This document shows, piece by piece, positions 61,056 to 64,000 of a stretch of DNA of 64,000 nucleotides. How positions within the stretch are numbered: the first letter of the stretch is position 1; each line of letters begins with the position of its first letter. A program made the position numbers and the translations under genes. Source of the DNA: Kordia algicida OT-1 (GTDB taxonomy: Bacteria > Bacteroidota > Bacteroidia > Flavobacteriales > Flavobacteriaceae); NCBI RefSeq assembly GCF_000154725.1, contig NZ_DS544873.1, positions 2,231,659-2,295,658 on the forward strand. Direction: 5' to 3'. The notes beneath the pieces were generated by a model. It did no database searches and had not been told where the DNA came from. It was given only the letters and a program-made list of their open reading frames with translations.

Positions 61056-62765
61056 ATGTTCAAAAAAGCCATTGCTTTACTCCTACTTTTTGTTTCGTGT
61101 TCGCTATTTTCACAACAACTTACGTTGAAACATTACGAAGGAAAAGAAACGACATTCAATACAAAAGTCGTTATAGATTCTATTTCATTTACAGGATTTA
61201 ACTTAAAAATCAACGTAGACGATTCGCTGGCAACACTCGATAATATTAGCAACATCAATAAAAAACTGAATGCGGAAGGTAATTTTAAATTTACCCTAAA
61301 CGACAACATTGCAAACATTTCATATAGTTCAGGAAACGTAATTACGGTTCATAAAGCGATGACACTGTTTGAAATTACTACCAAACCAAAACAAGGATTT
61401 TCAGCAGTGATTTATGAAGTCACGGATGATTCATTTTTCAACTACGACAGCATCAATCAAGCATATAATTCCAAAGATCAAAAAATAGAAAAAACCATCA
61501 TTCATCCAAAACCGTTTTTTAGCAGTGATAAAATTGTTTTTGGAATCTTAATGCTTATTCTCGGCTTTGTATTTTATACAGAAAGTAGTAAAAAATCAGG
61601 TTGGAAAACGTTTTATAAATATGTTCCGGCTTTACTAATTTGCTATGTATTGCCTGCAATTTTGAGTTCTTTCGGAATCATTTCAGACAAATATTCAGAA
61701 ACCTACATGATTGCGAGTCGTTTCTTATTGCCTGCGGCGTTAATTTTAATGACTCTAAGTATTGATCTAAAAGGTGTTTTTAACTTAGGTCCAAAAGCAT
61801 TAATCATGTTTTTTACAGGAACTATCGGAATCATCATTGGTGGTCCATTAGCAATTTTGCTCATCTCATTTGTATATCCTGAAGCCGTTGGCGGAATGGG
61901 TCCAGATGCAGTTTGGCGTGGACTTTCTACCTTGGCGGGAAGCTGGATTGGCGGCGGCGCAAATCAGGCAGCGATGTACGAAATCTACGAATACAGTCCC
62001 GATAAATATGGCGCAATGGTATTAGTGGATATTGTTGTGGCAAATTTATGGATGGCGATTTTACTATTAGGAATTGGCAAATCTCAAAAAATTGACAATT
62101 GGCTAAAAGCCGATAATTCTGCGATTGAACATTTAAAAGTAAAAGTTTCTGCTTTTGCAGATAAAATAAAACGAAATCCAACCTTATCGGAGTTGATGAT
62201 TATGCTTGCATTGGCATTTGGCGGTGTTTCGTTAGCACATTTTGGCGCGAGTAACATTACAGATTACTTAACGAGCAATTTTGATGCGGTAAAAGACAAA
62301 GACGGTGCATTGTCGTTCTTAGGTTCGTCCTTCTTTTGGATGATTACCATTGCAACAGCATTTGGAATCACGCTATCGTATACAAAAGCAAAAAACTATG
62401 AAGGTGCGGGCGCAAGTAAAATAGGAAGCATTTTTATTTACATATTAGTTGCTTCTATCGGGATGAAAATGGACTTAGGAAAAGTACTAGAAAATCCTGG
62501 TTTGATTGCCATCGGATTGGTCTGGATGACATTTCATGCGGCATTGCTCATTTTAGTTGCAAAACTCATTCGTGCACCATTTTTCTTTCTCGCTGTAGGA
62601 AGTCAGGCAAATGTTGGAGGTGCGGCTTCTGCGCCAATTGTGGCTTCTGCTTTTCACCCTTCATTAACTTCAGTCGGTGTCCTTTTGGCAGTATTTGGCT
62701 ATGTTGTGGGAACGTATGGAGCAATTTTGTGTACAATTTTGATGGAAATGGCTTCTAAAGTTTAA
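61056..62765 (+). CDS. DUF819 membrane protein with an exported N-terminal domain
   Basis: 569 residues from ATG 61056, the start that opens with the signal peptide FKKAIALLLLFVSCSLFSQ. A ~145-residue extracytoplasmic beta-type domain (TLKHYEGKETTFNTKVVIDS...) is followed by the DUF819 permease-like domain with about ten membrane segments (GPDAVWRGLSTLAGSWIGGG, QAAMYEIYEYSPDKYGAMVL, GSQANVGGAASAPIVASAFH). Typical DUF819 proteins lack the N-terminal part. Probably a transporter of unknown substrate. It is followed 40 nt later by the DUF4369 lipoprotein. Confidence 0.88.
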   Translation: MFKKAIALLLLFVSCSLFSQQLTLKHYEGKETTFNTKVVIDSISFTGFNLKINVDDSLATLDNISNINKKLNAEGNFKFTLNDNIANISYSSGNVITVHKAMTLFEITTKPKQGFSAVIYEVTDDSFFNYDSINQAYNSKDQKIEKTIIHPKPFFSSDKIVFGILMLILGFVFYTESSKKSGWKTFYKYVPALLICYVLPAILSSFGIISDKYSETYMIASRFLLPAALILMTLSIDLKGVFNLGPKALIMFFTGTIGIIIGGPLAILLISFVYPEAVGGMGPDAVWRGLSTLAGSWIGGGANQAAMYEIYEYSPDKYGAMVLVDIVVANLWMAILLLGIGKSQKIDNWLKADNSAIEHLKVKVSAFADKIKRNPTLSELMIMLALAFGGVSLAHFGASNITDYLTSNFDAVKDKDGALSFLGSSFFWMITIATAFGITLSYTKAKNYEGAGASKIGSIFIYILVASIGMKMDLGKVLENPGLIAIGLVWMTFHAALLILVAKLIRAPFFFLAVGSQANVGGAASAPIVASAFHPSLTSVGVLLAVFGYVVGTYGAILCTILMEMASKV

Positions 62766-62805
62766 CAAAATTATAGATATTTGCGGACTTTAAAAATTCA
62801 ATTTG

Positions 62806-63519
62806 ATGTTCAAAAAATGTATTGCAATCCTAGTTCTTTTAGGATTTATCTCTTGTGGAGAAGAAACGAACGGTAATTTAAAAATTACTGGAAATGTAGA
62901 TGGTTTGAAAGAAGGAACACTGTTTCTGCAAAAAGTACAGGACTCAACGCTAGTTACTTTAGATTCTTTAGTTGTGAATGGCGATGCACATTTTACCTTT
63001 AGCACAACCATTGAAGAACCAGAAGTATTGTATTTATATTTAGACAAGAAAGATTTTAACGAATTGAACGATCGAATTGATTTCTTTGCAGAGCCTGGTG
63101 AAATGACTATCAACACAACACTTCGCCGATTTGTAAACGATGTACAGATTACAGGATCTCAAAATCACAAGGATTTAGTGGCTTTTAAAGAATTTATGAC
63201 CAAATTCAACACGAAAGAATTGATGTTATTACGCGATGGAATGGACGCGCAAAAAGAAGAAGATGTTGAAAAAGTAACAGAAATCAACACTAAAATTGCG
63301 CAATATGCTAAAAGTCGCATGCAATATATCTTAAACTATGCCTTTACAAACAACGACAAAGAAATTACGCCGTATGTAGTAACAACAGAAACCTATGATG
63401 CAAACATTCGCTTTTTAGATACCATTTATCAGCAATTGACACCAAAAATCGCAGCATCAAAATACGGTAAAAAGTTGAAAGCATTGGTGGAAGAACGTAA
63501 AGCTGAGGAAACTAAATAG
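62806..63519 (+). CDS. DUF4369 domain lipoprotein
   Basis: 237 residues from ATG 62806 (a TTG lies one codon earlier). Lipoprotein signal ILVLLGFISCGEE. The DUF4369 beta-domain follows (KITGNVDGLKEGTLFLQKVQ, ...SLVVNGDAHFTFSTTI), then a helical part (~110-237). In the family this domain is often fused to thioredoxin-like domains, which are absent here. Envelope protein of unknown role. Probably co-transcribed with the DUF819 gene. Confidence 0.9.
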   Translation: MFKKCIAILVLLGFISCGEETNGNLKITGNVDGLKEGTLFLQKVQDSTLVTLDSLVVNGDAHFTFSTTIEEPEVLYLYLDKKDFNELNDRIDFFAEPGEMTINTTLRRFVNDVQITGSQNHKDLVAFKEFMTKFNTKELMLLRDGMDAQKEEDVEKVTEINTKIAQYAKSRMQYILNYAFTNNDKEITPYVVTTETYDANIRFLDTIYQQLTPKIAASKYGKKLKALVEERKAEETK

Positions 63520-63563
63520 TACTTCTACTCCACTCAGTTACGTTGTAATTTATATAAAATACC

Positions 63564-63593
63564 AAAGCCTGACTTTATTTAAGTTGGGCTTTA
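63564..63593. terminator. Terminator between convergent genes
   Basis: Stem AAAGCCTGACTT / AAGTTGGGCTTT (12 bp, two G-U) with a TATTT loop, 44 nt after the DUF4369 stop and next to the convergent gene at 63596. The T run is weak. Confidence 0.65.
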
Positions 63594-63595
63594 CA

Positions 63596-64000
63596 TTATC
63601 TAAATAGATTCATGAACTCACCGTTGTAATCTTCATCAATGGTTTGCTTACTTATAAAATTGATCGAAAAATTTTCTTCTGTAAGCTCATCAAACTCATC
63701 GTACTTTTTCTCTATTTTATATAATCGTTTTCGCAATTCTTCTTTTCTTATAGGCTCTACTTCTTCAACTTGTTTTTGCGTGAAAGGACAAATAAATATT
63801 GCACCACTGTAACGTAATATTTGCCAAATACTTAAATCTGAAAATTCTTCCTTTACCTCTTTAGCTTCTTCGCTTGTCATGCGTTTATTATTAGACCAGC
63901 CATGTAAATCATGGAAATTACTATATGCTATAAAAAGTCTACGATATAATCCTAAATGCATCACGCTATTTTCTCCATAAATTTTTTCATAAGCGTCTGC
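63596..64000 (-). CDS. Hypothetical protein, partial at window end
   Basis: The frame is open to the last base (upstream codons read ADAYEKIYGENSV before MMHLGLYRRLF), so the true start lies outside the window. At least 134 residues: a helical region with a hydrophobic segment (SIWQILRYSGAIFICPF) and a charged coiled-coil tail (KRLYKIEKKYDEFDELTEE). No family recognised. Confidence 0.7.
   Translation of the reverse strand, partial: ADAYEKIYGENSVMHLGLYRRLFIAYSNFHDLHGWSNNKRMTSEEAKEVKEEFSDLSIWQILRYSGAIFICPFTQKQVEEVEPIRKEELRKRLYKIEKKYDEFDELTEENFSINFISKQTIDEDYNGEFMNLFR

Overview
The window is AT-rich bacterial chromosome from the Bacteroidota, almost certainly a marine member of the Flavobacteriaceae. 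Evidence: family-typical gene orders (parA-parB-DUF5683-dapB-lepB-wbqC-DUF6122; riboflavin-synthase-beta-like-mutL-rhomboid-rhomboid-EEP; relA/spoT-fur-purA), near absence of Shine-Dalgarno sites, TAnnTTTG-type -7 promoter boxes, and several orphan lanthipeptide-like precursor genes of the kind I associate with Kordia. The genus is inference. Most of the window is housekeeping or conserved accessory sequence. No rRNA, tRNA, CRISPR array or prophage was seen.

Layout. 1-4.2 kb: two exported amidohydrolases, the first entering from outside the window and disrupted near position 40-75. 4.2-7.4 kb: a DUF6503-like lipoprotein, an SGNH hydrolase, a SpoU-type rRNA methyltransferase and an orphan membrane protein. 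7.5-13.5 kb: RelA/SpoT, Fur-like regulator and PurA, interrupted between the first two by a complete IS3-family element (9809-11187, 3-bp target duplication) and by a frameshifted lanthipeptide-like precursor. 13.5-18.7 kb: small membrane protein, MutL, two rhomboids, EEP hydrolase. 18.8-25.9 kb: reverse-strand block with a possible metalloprotein and the parA-to-DUF6122 cluster. 26-31 kb: a frameshifted M16 peptidase and an OstA-like protein. 31.4-33.3 kb: an SPFH/glycine-zipper/DUF1648/Arc operon, with a divergent candidate sigma-54 short transcript beside it.

33.6-42.3 kb: AlkB, a TPR protein, a VanX-type dipeptidase, two tiny GG-motif peptides, DapD, SDR, acyltransferase, RuvX, peptide deformylase, DUF5606. 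42.5-45.2 kb: a stand-alone NACHT ATPase with C-terminal pentapeptide repeats (candidate anti-phage or signalling protein). 45.3-54.8 kb: DinB, MazG, DUF349 protein, AroE, two tandem DUF368 transporters, a TPR protein and a class-III aminotransferase. 55.3-58.0 kb: an arsenic operon arsR - exported, active-site-less arsC-like paralogue - arsC - acr3. 58.2-64 kb: a decayed gene, an M61-like peptidase, another lanthipeptide-like precursor, a DUF819 protein with an extra exported domain, a DUF4369 lipoprotein, and a partial gene leaving the window.

The most interesting signals lie between genes: a TACGG-N5-CCGTA palindrome about 55 bp upstream of two separate peptide precursors that also share an almost identical UUCG terminator; three hairpins with a constant loop and co-varying stems; a repeat family with GGCTGTCT ends placed just after stop codons; and a sigma-54-like promoter reading into a 110-nt transcript. 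Three loci show one-base problems in A/T runs, so sequencing error has to be excluded before any is called a true pseudogene.
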